In this document: positions 53,535 to 61,766 of the stretch, piece by piece | Numbering within the stretch: position 1 is the stretch's first letter | How the letters are laid out: every line of letters begins with the position of its first letter | DNA from: Stutzerimonas stutzeri SDM-LAC | GTDB lineage: Bacteria; Pseudomonadota; Gammaproteobacteria; Pseudomonadales; Pseudomonadaceae | Direction: 5' to 3' | DNA length: 61,766 nucleotides | Assembly: GCF_000235745.1 (NCBI RefSeq) | Contig: NZ_AGSX01000193.1 | Span: 1-61,766 of the forward strand | Made by a program: the position numbers and the translations under genes | The notes under the pieces: generated by a model | The model's database searches: none | What the model saw: the letters and a program-made list of their open reading frames with translations, nothing else | What the model was told of the DNA's origin: nothing

Positions 53535-54263
53535 GTGAACAAGCAATGGATGATCGTATTGGTGGCGGTAGCGCTGCTGCCGGGCTGCGCGTCGGTCAAG
53601 CGCGGCGCAATCCCCGTCGTCGATTCGGGAGCGCCGGTATCGGAGGAGGTTTCGGCGCGTCAGCCCAATCGCCGCGCTAACGCACCCGCGACTGCTGCGC
53701 AGTCTGTACCTGCGGACTCGGGCGTGATGGTCATGGTGCCGCAGCAAAACTCTGAGCCGTTGCAAACCTATGGTGCGCCTGATGCCCCGTTTTCCGGGAG
53801 CTCTGCGCAACCGCCGGCCGGTGGGGCTGGTCAGTGGACGCCGCCTGTTCAATCCGCGCCAATACCCGCGCCGGCGCAGCGACAGCCAATGCCCAGCGGA
53901 ATCCCGTCAAACAGTGGGACCTTGTCAGCAGATGAACAGCTTGATGGGCCGGTGCTGGCACTGCTTACCACTGCGCAGCAGCAACAGGGTGGAGGTGACC
54001 TGAACGGAGCTGCTTCCAGCCTCGAGCGCGCTCAGCGCATCGCCCCGCGCGAGCCTCAGGTGCTCTATCGCCTGGCTCAGGTCCGTCTGGCGCAAGGCGA
54101 TGCCATTCAGGCTGAACAGCTGTCTCGACGTGGGCTGAGTTACGCAAGCGACCGGCCAGCGCTGCAGGCAAGTCTTTGGGAATTGATCGCGCAGGCACGT
54201 GAGCGTCAGGGAAATGCTGCCGGCGCGGCGCAGGCGCGCGAGCGCGCCAAGGTCTCGATGTGA
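53535..54263 (+). CDS. lpoP: TPR outer membrane lipoprotein, probable PBP1b activator LpoP
   Basis: The 242-residue protein begins MNKQWMIVLVAVALLPGCAS, a lipoprotein signal with lipobox LPGC. A long Pro/Ala/Gln-rich disordered linker (about 25-130) could span the periplasm, and a C-terminal tetratricopeptide region (about 135-242) includes NGAASSLERAQRIAPREPQ and RLAQGDAIQAEQLSRRGL. This layout, directly after mrcB, matches LpoP, described in P. aeruginosa as a PBP1b activator unlike E. coli LpoB. The GTG start at 53535 is 40 bases after mrcB. The symbol is inferred from context. Confidence 0.8.
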   Translation: MNKQWMIVLVAVALLPGCASVKRGAIPVVDSGAPVSEEVSARQPNRRANAPATAAQSVPADSGVMVMVPQQNSEPLQTYGAPDAPFSGSSAQPPAGGAGQWTPPVQSAPIPAPAQRQPMPSGIPSNSGTLSADEQLDGPVLALLTTAQQQQGGGDLNGAASSLERAQRIAPREPQVLYRLAQVRLAQGDAIQAEQLSRRGLSYASDRPALQASLWELIAQARERQGNAAGAAQARERAKVSM

Positions 54264-54613
54264 TGGATGATCGAGTGCCAGCGTTGGCTGACCAGTTGCT
54301 GTTGATCGAGCGCGAGCTACGGGCGCTTGGGGTTTGGGCATCTTCGCCGCCTGCACCTGAGGCGCTCGCCAGTCAGGAGCCGTTTTGCGTCGATACGCTG
54401 GCGTTCGATCAGTGGTTACAGTGGATTTTTCTGCCGCGCATGAAGCAAATTCTCGAGCACGGCGAACCGTTGCCGACAGTGTCGGGGATTCTGGCGATGG
54501 CCCAAATGGTTTATCAGCATCAGTCGCAGCGAATGGCCGGGTTGTTTGAGGCGCTTGAACGCTTCGATCGATTGATCAGTGCGGGTGGAGGCTACGCAAC
54601 GCCGGCCATGTAG
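54263..54613 (+). CDS. yqcC: YqcC family protein (DUF446)
   Basis: A 116-residue all-helical protein of the YqcC family, often found next to tRNA-modification or envelope genes, with no defined role. The conserved segment FCVDTLAFDQWLQWIFLPRM (about residues 41-60) is diagnostic. The ATG at 54263 overlaps the lpoP TGA (TGATG), which supports it over the GTG three bases earlier and indicates mrcB-lpoP-yqcC are read together. Confidence 0.88.
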   Translation: MDDRVPALADQLLLIERELRALGVWASSPPAPEALASQEPFCVDTLAFDQWLQWIFLPRMKQILEHGEPLPTVSGILAMAQMVYQHQSQRMAGLFEALERFDRLISAGGGYATPAM

Positions 54614-54646
54614 GCGGGCGTTGTTACCAGGCGTTGGTTACTGCGT

Positions 54647-55078
54647 TTACTTACAGCTGTCGGCGATCTTCTGTTGGGTTTCGCCAATACGCGCCTGACG
54701 CTCTTCTTCGTTCAGTCGCCGGACGCTGCCTTCTTCTTCCACACGCACGCGAGGGTTGTTCTGCAGTTGCGCCAGGTTCGTGCGCAAGGTTGTGCAATAG
54801 CGTTGCAGCTCGGCTTCCTGCTCGGCTACCTGACGTTTTACTTTGCGGTCAATGTCGCGCTGCTCGGCCTCGCCTGATAGTCCCGGCGCGGCTTTTTCGG
54901 TCAAGGCTGGCTTCGGCGGGGCTATGGCGGTATTGAGCGTTTCGGCCGGTTGACCTTGCGGTGGCTGTGCTCCGAAATGTGTAACGCCGTCAGCGTCGAC
55001 CCACTTGTAAACCTGGCCAGCCATGATGCTGCTGCTTAATGCAAGCAGCAGGCCGCCTGCGAGAATGGTCAAACGCAT
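54647..55078 (-). CDS. DUF4124 domain secreted protein
   Basis: A 143-residue protein with a signal peptide (MRLTILAGGLLLALSSSIMA), then the DUF4124 motif GQVYKWVDADGVTHFGAQPP (about residues 21-40), and a C-terminal helical, charged region (about 70-143) that probably forms a coiled coil. It is exported to the periplasm. It is convergent with yqcC. Function unknown; the family is common in Pseudomonas. Confidence 0.85.
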   Translation of the reverse strand: MRLTILAGGLLLALSSSIMAGQVYKWVDADGVTHFGAQPPQGQPAETLNTAIAPPKPALTEKAAPGLSGEAEQRDIDRKVKRQVAEQEAELQRYCTTLRTNLAQLQNNPRVRVEEEGSVRRLNEEERQARIGETQQKIADSCK

Positions 55079-55480
55079 GCTTTTCCCTTCAGTGGATGCA
55101 AAACCAAGCCGGTACTATACGCAAAAGACAGGGGGCGTCATTCTGCGCTGGATCACAGCTGAATGCAGCCGAAGGGTAACGCCAGGCTTGACTTGACCAA
55201 GCCTAATCCGAACAATTCCACGCTTGCTGTTCTGATGGGCCGCCGCAAGCGAGCCTTTCGCTCAACCATGAGGTGCATACCCGCGCCGACCTGCAACACC
55301 CGCAACGCGTTACCTCGCGCTGGGAGGGTGCCCCGCAACACTTTGGGGCTTCCCTAGTACTCGCTTTGACAGTAGCTGACGTAGTCGGCGACCACCGTCG
55401 CTCATGCACTGCTTGGCAGTAAACCTAATTCTGGCCGGTCCGACGCGGAGCGGCTATCTGGCGTTCTAGAGGTGAACAAC
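55079..55480 (+). promoter_or_regulatory. Leader region of the ilvIHC operon with hairpins; mechanism unknown
   Basis: This 402-base gap precedes ilvI. It contains a perfect 7-bp hairpin (AGGCTTG at 55184-55190 with CAAGCCT at 55198-55204) and a second (GCCCC at 55330-55334 with GGGGC at 55345-55349). A 29-codon ORF starting MRCIPAPTC (about 55268-55357) overlaps the second hairpin, but it is not rich in Leu, Val or Ile, so classical attenuation is not supported. TTGACA at about 55366 has no clear -10 partner. Confidence 0.4.
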
Positions 55481-57205
55481 GTGGAACTTTTATCCGGCGC
55501 TGAAATGGTCGTCCGCTTCTTGCGCGACGAAGGCGTTAAGTACATCTACGGCTATCCGGGCGGCGCCTTGCTGCACATCTATGATGCGCTGTTCAAGGAA
55601 AAGGAAGTCACGCATATCCTTGTCCGCCATGAGCAGGCTGCCACCCACATGGCCGATGGCTATGCGCGAGCCACCGGTAAGGCCGGTGTAGTGCTGGTCA
55701 CCTCTGGCCCGGGTGCGACCAATGCCATCACCGGTATCGCAACGGCCTATATGGACTCGATCCCGATGGTCGTCATATCGGGGCAGGTTGCCAGCAATAT
55801 GGTCGGTACCGATGCGTTCCAGGAAACCGATATGATCGGTATTTCCCGCCCGATCGTTAAGCACAGCTTCATGATCAAACATCCTTCGGAAATTCCCGAT
55901 GTGATGAAGAAGGCGTTTTACCTGGCCCAGTCCGGGCGTCCCGGCCCGGTGGTCGTCGACATTCCGAAGGACATGACCAACCCTGCGGAAAAGTTCGAGT
56001 ACGTCTACCCGAAGAAAGCCAAGCTGCGTTCGTACAGCCCGGCTGTTCGTGGCCATTCGGGGCAGATTCGCAAGGCTGCCGAGCTCCTGCTGGCGGCCAA
56101 GCGTCCAATCATCTATGCCGGTGGTGGCGTGATCATGGGCGGCGCTTCGTCGCAACTGACTGAACTCGCCAAGATGCTCAATCTTCCAGTGACCAACACG
56201 CTCATGGGGTTGGGTTGCTATCCAGGCAGTGACCGCCAGTTCGTCGGCATGCTGGGTATGCACGGAAGCTACACGGCCAACCTGGCGATGCATCATTCCG
56301 ATGTCATTCTGGCTGTGGGCGCGCGCTTCGATGACCGTGTGATCAACGGCGCAACGAAGTTCTGCCCGAACGCCAAGATCATTCACATCGATATCGATCC
56401 GGCTTCCATATCCAAAACCATAAAGGCGGACATCCCGATTGTTGGCCCGGTCGACAGTGTGCTCACCGAGATGGTGGCAATCGTCAAGGAGATCGGTCAG
56501 GCACCCAACGCCGAGACTGTCGCCAGCTGGTGGAAGCAGATCGATGAGTGGCGTGGCAACCGTGGCTTGTTCCCTTACGACAAGGGTAACGGCACGATCA
56601 TCAAGCCACAGGCTGTTATCGAAGCCCTGTGTGAGGTGACCAAGGGCGAGGCGTATGTAGCTTCGGACGTTGGTCAGCATCAGATGTTCGCAGCGCAGTA
56701 TTACCGGTTCGACAAGCCCAATCGCTGGCTCAATTCCGGTGGTCTGGGCACCATGGGCTTCGGCTTCCCGGCTGCAATGGGCGCCAAGCTGAATTTCCCG
56801 GATGCCGATGTCGCCTGTGTTACCGGCGAGGGAAGCATTCAGATGAACATCCAGGAGCTTTCGACCTGTCTGCAGTTCGACTTGCCGGTCAAAATCGTTA
56901 ACCTGAACAATGGCGCGCTCGGCATGGTTCGCCAATGGCAGGACATGATGTACAACAGCCGCCACTCGCACTCATACATGGAATCGCTGCCTGACTTCGT
57001 CAAACTTGCGGAGGCCTACGGGCATGTCGGGATGCGCATCACGGAGTTGAAAGACCTCAAGCCGAAGCTGGAAGAGGCCTTTGCCATGAAAGATCGCCTG
57101 GTCTTCCTGGATATCGCAGTCGATACCAGCGAGCACGTCTACCCGATGCAGATCAAAGACGGCACCATGCGCGACATGTGGCTCAGCAAGACGGAGCGGA
57201 CCTGA
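55481..57205 (+). CDS. ilvI: Acetolactate synthase large subunit IlvI
   Basis: This thiamine-diphosphate enzyme condenses pyruvate (or pyruvate and 2-ketobutyrate) in the first common step of valine, leucine and isoleucine synthesis. It has 574 residues. The catalytic glutamate lies in [20 protein letters not shown] (about residue 48), and the ThDP-binding motif runs from [14 protein letters not shown] to [12 protein letters not shown] (about 446-490). I chose the GTG at 55481 because AGAGG lies eight bases upstream and it yields the usual MELLSGAEM; the GTG at 55472 overlaps that site. Confidence 0.96.
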   Translation: MELLSGAEMVVRFLRDEGVKYIYGYPGGALLHIYDALFKEKEVTHILVRHEQAATHMADGYARATGKAGVVLVTSGPGATNAITGIATAYMDSIPMVVISGQVASNMVGTDAFQETDMIGISRPIVKHSFMIKHPSEIPDVMKKAFYLAQSGRPGPVVVDIPKDMTNPAEKFEYVYPKKAKLRSYSPAVRGHSGQIRKAAELLLAAKRPIIYAGGGVIMGGASSQLTELAKMLNLPVTNTLMGLGCYPGSDRQFVGMLGMHGSYTANLAMHHSDVILAVGARFDDRVINGATKFCPNAKIIHIDIDPASISKTIKADIPIVGPVDSVLTEMVAIVKEIGQAPNAETVASWWKQIDEWRGNRGLFPYDKGNGTIIKPQAVIEALCEVTKGEAYVASDVGQHQMFAAQYYRFDKPNRWLNSGGLGTMGFGFPAAMGAKLNFPDADVACVTGEGSIQMNIQELSTCLQFDLPVKIVNLNNGALGMVRQWQDMMYNSRHSHSYMESLPDFVKLAEAYGHVGMRITELKDLKPKLEEAFAMKDRLVFLDIAVDTSEHVYPMQIKDGTMRDMWLSKTERT

Positions 57206-57207
57206 TC

Positions 57208-58762
<1,555 letters not shown>

Positions 58763-58782
58763 TATCCGGTTTTGCCTGAAAG

Positions 58783-58806
58783 AACGCGGCCTAGGCCGCG
58801 TTTTTT
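58783..58806 (+). terminator. Rho-independent terminator of ilvIHC
   Basis: AACGCGGCC, two-base centre TA, GGCCGCGTT and a run of T residues, 20 bases after the ilvC stop. The stem is a perfect palindrome with a U tract. Confidence 0.9.
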
Positions 58807-58910
58807 CATTATGGCCCTGTGTCTCTGGTATAAACCGATCCTTGGCCGAGGGTGAACCCGCTGTGCCATGGTCTGTCGAATTATTCAAACCTGCTGCAAG
58901 GTGAATTTGC

Positions 58911-59744
58911 ATGAGTGAGCTTCCCGAAGAGCCGAACAAACCCACCGAACCTGAAAGCCTTCTGCCGATCGACGAGCACATCGAAGAGAGCCAGGACGCC
59001 GAAGGTCGCAAGGTTCGCCATCGGGGCATCTACCTGCTCCCCAACCTATTTACCACGGCCAATCTGTTTGCCGGTTTTTTCTGCATTGTCACGGCTATCA
59101 ACGGCAACTTCTATGTCGCTGCTGCTACGGTTTTTGTCGCTATGGTGCTTGATAGTCTGGATGGCCGGGTTGCACGCCTGACCAACACCCAGAGCGCCTT
59201 CGGTGCGGAGTATGATTCGCTATCGGATATGGTGGCTTTCGGGCTGGCGCCGGCAATACTCGCTTATCAGTGGGCGCTGTCCAGTCTTGGAAATGTCGGG
59301 TTGACTGTGGCGTTCATTTACGTCGCCTGTGCCGCCTTGCGGCTTGCGCGCTTCAATACCCAGATAGGCAAAGTGGACAAGAAGTGGTTCATTGGCTTGG
59401 CAAGCCCTGCGGCTGCAGGGGTTGTGGCTGGCTCGGTCTGGGCGGTTTGGGCGCTCGACGAGCCGGGGATTCGCGGTCTAGATCTGCCTCTGGCTGTGAT
59501 CATGTTGTTTGCGCTGCTAGTTGCTGCCGCGGGCCTGCTGATGGTCAGCAACATCAAGTACTACAGCTTCAAGGATCTCGATCTGAAAGGTCGGGTGCCC
59601 TTTGTAGCGATACTGATCGTTGTTTTGGTGTTCGCCGTGGTATTCAGTGATCCACCGCGAATTCTGCTTCTAATATTCCTCGCCTACGCCGCTTCCGGGC
59701 CGGTGCAGTTTTTGATGCGTCGCCGCAAGCGCGCCGAGGGTTGA
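58911..59744 (+). CDS. pssA: CDP-diacylglycerol-serine O-phosphatidyltransferase PssA
   Basis: PssA makes phosphatidylserine, the precursor of phosphatidylethanolamine, in the inner membrane. The 277-residue protein has a hydrophilic acidic N-terminal tail of about 35 residues and about eight helices. The CDP-alcohol phosphotransferase motif is visible from LDSLDGRVARLTN to GAEYDSLSDMV (about residues 81-109), with the conserved D-G-x2-A-R and D-x3-D residues. This is the membrane (type II) form. A TATAAA around 58830 may be its -10 box. Many annotations call it pssA. Confidence 0.93.
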   Translation: MSELPEEPNKPTEPESLLPIDEHIEESQDAEGRKVRHRGIYLLPNLFTTANLFAGFFCIVTAINGNFYVAAATVFVAMVLDSLDGRVARLTNTQSAFGAEYDSLSDMVAFGLAPAILAYQWALSSLGNVGLTVAFIYVACAALRLARFNTQIGKVDKKWFIGLASPAAAGVVAGSVWAVWALDEPGIRGLDLPLAVIMLFALLVAAAGLLMVSNIKYYSFKDLDLKGRVPFVAILIVVLVFAVVFSDPPRILLLIFLAYAASGPVQFLMRRRKRAEG

Positions 59745-59801
59745 TTTCTGAAATGATCCGCTGTCTAGTGCTTGTTCAAGCCTTGGACAGCGGAGCACAT
59801 C

Positions 59802-60812
59802 ATGTTTATCAGAACGCCGCGTCGCAGTGATTGCCTCGAATCAGAGGTAACGTCCGAAGCGCTCTATCTGAACCGTCGTCGGTTCATCCAGGGAGCGGCA
59901 GTCTCCATCGCAGCCGCTGGGTTGTCTGCTATCGCGCAAGCCGAAGCTGCCCACTACGCAGAAGTAGAGCCGGCTGATGCCCCCGCCTGGTTTGACGAAA
60001 AACTACGCCAAGTACACTGGAAAGCAGTGACGGTTAAAGACGATGCCATCACGCCCTATCCAGATGCTACGCACTACAACAATTTCTACGAGTTTGGTCC
60101 GGATAAGGGCGACCCAGCGCGTCACGCGCCGCAGCTTGTTACCGAGCCTTGGGTTGTAACCGTAGATGGAGAGGTGGCGAAGCCGGGGAAGTATTCGATC
60201 GAGGATCTTGTTTCGGATTCGGCGCTCGAAGAGCGAATCTACCGTCTGCGTTGCGTCGAAGCCTGGTCGATGGTTATACCTTGGCTTGGCGTATCCCTGG
60301 CTGATTTAATCAGTCGGCTGGAGCCTACTTCCAATGCGAAATATGTTCGCTTTGAGACCTTGGCGCGTCCCGAGCAGATGCCTGGCATGCGTACAGGCTT
60401 TTCGCTGATCGACTGGCCGTATGTCGAAGGCTTGAGAATGGACGAGGCCATGCACCCGCTGAGCTTGGTCGCTGTTGGGATGTATGGGCGCGTGTTACCA
60501 AACCAGAATGGCGCGCCATTGCGTCTTGTAGTGCCTTGGAAGTACGGGTTCAAAAGCATCAAATCGATCGTTCGAATCAGTTTCGTTCGCGAACAGCCAG
60601 CGACCACTTGGGAATCGATGGCTCCTCAGGAGTATGGCTTCTATGCCAACGTCAATCCCAGCGTTTCCCACCCACGCTGGTCTCAAGCGCGTGAGCGACG
60701 GCTACCTGGAAGCTTGTTTAACCCAAATGTGCGAGAAACTCAGATGTTCAATGGGTACGAGGAAGAGGTCGCGCACTTATATGCAGGGATGGATCTGAGA
60801 AAGAACTATTGA
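59802..60812 (+). CDS. msrP: Periplasmic methionine sulfoxide reductase catalytic subunit MsrP
   Basis: MsrP (formerly YedY) is a molybdopterin enzyme that repairs oxidised methionines in periplasmic proteins. The 336-residue precursor carries a twin-arginine signal ([19 protein letters not shown], about residues 24-42), so it is exported folded. The molybdenum-ligating cysteine is in [14 protein letters not shown] (about residue 150). The ATG at 59802 follows GGAG by six bases. It shares overlapping stop and start codons with msrQ. Confidence 0.95.
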   Translation: MFIRTPRRSDCLESEVTSEALYLNRRRFIQGAAVSIAAAGLSAIAQAEAAHYAEVEPADAPAWFDEKLRQVHWKAVTVKDDAITPYPDATHYNNFYEFGPDKGDPARHAPQLVTEPWVVTVDGEVAKPGKYSIEDLVSDSALEERIYRLRCVEAWSMVIPWLGVSLADLISRLEPTSNAKYVRFETLARPEQMPGMRTGFSLIDWPYVEGLRMDEAMHPLSLVAVGMYGRVLPNQNGAPLRLVVPWKYGFKSIKSIVRISFVREQPATTWESMAPQEYGFYANVNPSVSHPRWSQARERRLPGSLFNPNVRETQMFNGYEEEVAHLYAGMDLRKNY

Positions 60813-61450
60813 TGCGTTATCCCTGGTGGAGGTTGCTGCTTTTTTGCTGTGCCGCCAGCGTGCCATGCTATTGGCTCTATCTCGCTGCGGCCGCCGCATT
60901 AGGACCGGATCCGGGCAAAGTATTGGTTGATAATCTTGGGCAGGGCGCGTTGCTCCTTCTTCTATGCTCACTAGCGATGACGCCTCTTCGATCCCTAACT
61001 GGGTGGTCCGGCTGGGTCGCGTTTCGGCGGCAGATCGGACTATGGGCGTTCGGTTACGGCGCACTTCACTTAGCAGCTTATTTATATTTTCTATTGGGTT
61101 TGGAATTCAGCGACTTCGCTGCTGAGCTGGTTGAGCGTCCTTACATAGCTGTGGGCGCTATTGCGCTGATGGGTTTGTTGACGCTCGCAATGACGTCGAC
61201 GCGCTGGAGCATGCGTAAGCTTGGTAAGCGCTGGAAGAAGCTGCACCGCATTGTCTACCCAACTCTGCTGGTCGTATTGCTTCATATGCTTTGGGTCGTG
61301 AGGTCCGATGTTGGCCAGTGGAGCCTCTATGCAACAGTCGCAGTCATTCTGCTTGCCGCACGTGTGTCAGCTATTGAAAGAAGGTTGGTGCAACTCAGTG
61401 CGAAATGGCGTGACAAACAAACAGCGAAGAAAGCCAAAAACAACGGTTGA
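60812..61450 (+). CDS. msrQ: Haem b membrane subunit MsrQ
   Basis: MsrQ (formerly YedZ) is a six-helix cytochrome b-type membrane protein that passes electrons from the quinone pool or a flavin reductase to MsrP. The 212-residue protein shows ferric-reductase-like features with histidines in YGALHLAAYLYF, KKLHRIVYPTLLVVLLHML, which likely bind haem. The ATG at 60812 overlaps the msrP TGA (TGATG). Its stop lies inside the -35 box of the first rrn promoter. Confidence 0.94.
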   Translation: MRYPWWRLLLFCCAASVPCYWLYLAAAAALGPDPGKVLVDNLGQGALLLLLCSLAMTPLRSLTGWSGWVAFRRQIGLWAFGYGALHLAAYLYFLLGLEFSDFAAELVERPYIAVGAIALMGLLTLAMTSTRWSMRKLGKRWKKLHRIVYPTLLVVLLHMLWVVRSDVGQWSLYATVAVILLAARVSAIERRLVQLSAKWRDKQTAKKAKNNG

Positions 61451-61474
61451 CGCCAGATTCTGGGTGCCTATAAT
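61447..61474 (+). promoter_or_regulatory. First (upstream) rrn promoter
   Basis: TTGACG (61447-61452) and a perfect TATAAT (61469-61474) with a 16-base spacer. The -35 overlaps the msrQ stop codon. A GC-rich GCGCACC start region follows the -10. Confidence 0.6.
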
Positions 61475-61543
61475 GCGCACCTTCTCCGGCGCAGGCCTTA
61501 GCAAAAACCTCTTGTAAATCAAGAAGTTAGAAAAATAAAAGAC

Positions 61544-61571
61544 TTGCACGGGCGGCAAATTCGAGTAGAAT
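61544..61571 (+). promoter_or_regulatory. Second rrn promoter with AT-rich upstream element
   Basis: TTGCAC (61544-61549) and TAGAAT (61566-61571) with a 16-base spacer. Directly upstream, about 61515-61542 is A/T-rich with A tracts, as in an UP element bound by the RNA polymerase alpha subunit. Confidence 0.65.
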
Positions 61572-61649
61572 GCGCCGGGCTGACAGGGTGGTGGTTTCGC
61601 GCTGTTGGTGGCTTCGGTCGGGTTGATCGGAAGCGGTTGAAAGAGGTGG

Positions 61650-61677
61650 TTGACAGCGGTTTTAGACGCTGTATGAT
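61650..61677 (+). promoter_or_regulatory. Third rrn promoter
   Basis: A perfect TTGACA (61650-61655) and TATGAT (61672-61677) with a 16-base spacer, followed by the GC-rich discriminator TCGCCTCCC typical of stringently controlled rRNA promoters. Confidence 0.7.
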
Positions 61678-61766
61678 TCGCCTCCCGCTAACGAGAGATG
61701 CTAGGTTGATCGGAAGCGCAAGCGGTTGAGAAGAAAGAAAAACTTCTTCAAAAACAGCTTGACGAG

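Larger units (their letters stand above)
61475..61766 (+). other. Leader of a ribosomal RNA operon, cut by window edge
   Basis: No protein is encoded here. The sequence resembles Pseudomonas rrn leaders. GGTTGATCGGAAGCG occurs twice (61621-61635 and 61704-61718), and a final TTGACG (61759-61764) is probably the -35 of another promoter whose -10 lies outside. The 16S rRNA gene is expected several hundred bases to the right. No boxA or 16S sequence is inside the window. Confidence 0.7.

Noticed and set aside
55163-55357. 64-codon ORF upstream of ilvI as a branched-chain leader peptide
   Set aside because: It has too few Leu, Val and Ile codons and no run of them; kept only as part of the leader description.
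55490-56971. 493-codon open frame on the minus strand
   Set aside because: It is antisense to ilvI and lacks any family feature; a shadow of GC-rich codon use.

Overview
The window is 61.8 kb of high-GC, tightly packed core chromosome from a gammaproteobacterium of the Pseudomonas family, most likely the Pseudomonas stutzeri (Stutzerimonas) group. The reasons are gene order and protein sequences that follow Pseudomonas throughout (sspAB, rnpB and the dcw cluster; retS-purD-purH-fis-dusB-prmA-accCB-aroQ-dsbD; phuUVW-prrF-cbpA-mrcB; ilvIHC-pssA-msrPQ-rrn), a class A RNase P RNA of Pseudomonas type, and a GGTGGATAA/TTATCCACC palindrome of the kind I recall as a common repeat in P. stutzeri genomes. 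I see no prophage, integron, insertion sequence, tRNA or CRISPR array. Most ORFs longer than 60 codons that are not listed are antisense or out-of-frame shadows of real genes.

Layout. 1-1024: end of sspA, then sspB. 1140-4548 (minus): lpoA-yraN-diaA-dolP, envelope and replication-timing genes, divergent from rsmI. 5639-5994: rnpB. 6128-24031 (plus): the complete division and cell wall (dcw) operon, mraZ-rsmH-ftsL-ftsI-murE-murF-mraY-murD-ftsW-murG-murC-ddlB-ftsQ-ftsA-ftsZ-lpxC, mostly with overlapping start and stop codons and closed by a strong terminator. Its promoter region holds two phased repeat arrays. 24113-25293 (minus): a bacterioferritin-like gene, a tiny ORF and a basic SAP/Rho-N-like protein. 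25668-29421: a lone rmlD, an AEC transporter and two membrane proteins of uncertain function. 29595-41980 (minus): the hybrid sensor retS, purD, purH, fis, dusB, a zinc-ribbon protein, prmA, accC, accB and aroQ. 42133-44309 (minus): dsbD and a small Rieske protein.

44442-47153 (plus): a haem ABC permease, its ATPase and a ChaN-like lipoprotein (phuUVW), without phuR, phuS or phuT beside them. 47187-47332 (minus): a Fur-box promoter and an iron-responsive PrrF-type small RNA. 47377-51032 (minus): cbpA, a TfoX C-terminal-domain protein, a methyltransferase and an APH-AAA kinase fusion. 51183-54613 (plus): mrcB (PBP1b), its probable activator lipoprotein lpoP, and yqcC. 54647-55078 (minus): a DUF4124 protein. 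55481-58762 (plus): ilvI-ilvH-ilvC. 58911-61450: pssA, msrP and msrQ. 61447-61766: tandem promoters of a ribosomal RNA operon that begins just outside the window.

Functionally the window is a growth block: peptidoglycan precursor synthesis and polymerisation (mur, ddl, ftsI, ftsW, mrcB and both PBP activators lpoA and lpoP), divisome (ftsLQAZ), lipid A, phospholipid and fatty acid entry steps (lpxC, pssA, accBC), purines, branched-chain amino acids, and regulators tied to growth state or iron (sspAB, fis, retS, prrF). I did not find a convincing new multi-gene system. The best leads are in regulatory DNA: the paired phased arrays before mraZ, the retS promoter whose -10 box lies inside a palindrome, the evenly spaced rrn promoters, and the near-leaderless start of mrcB.
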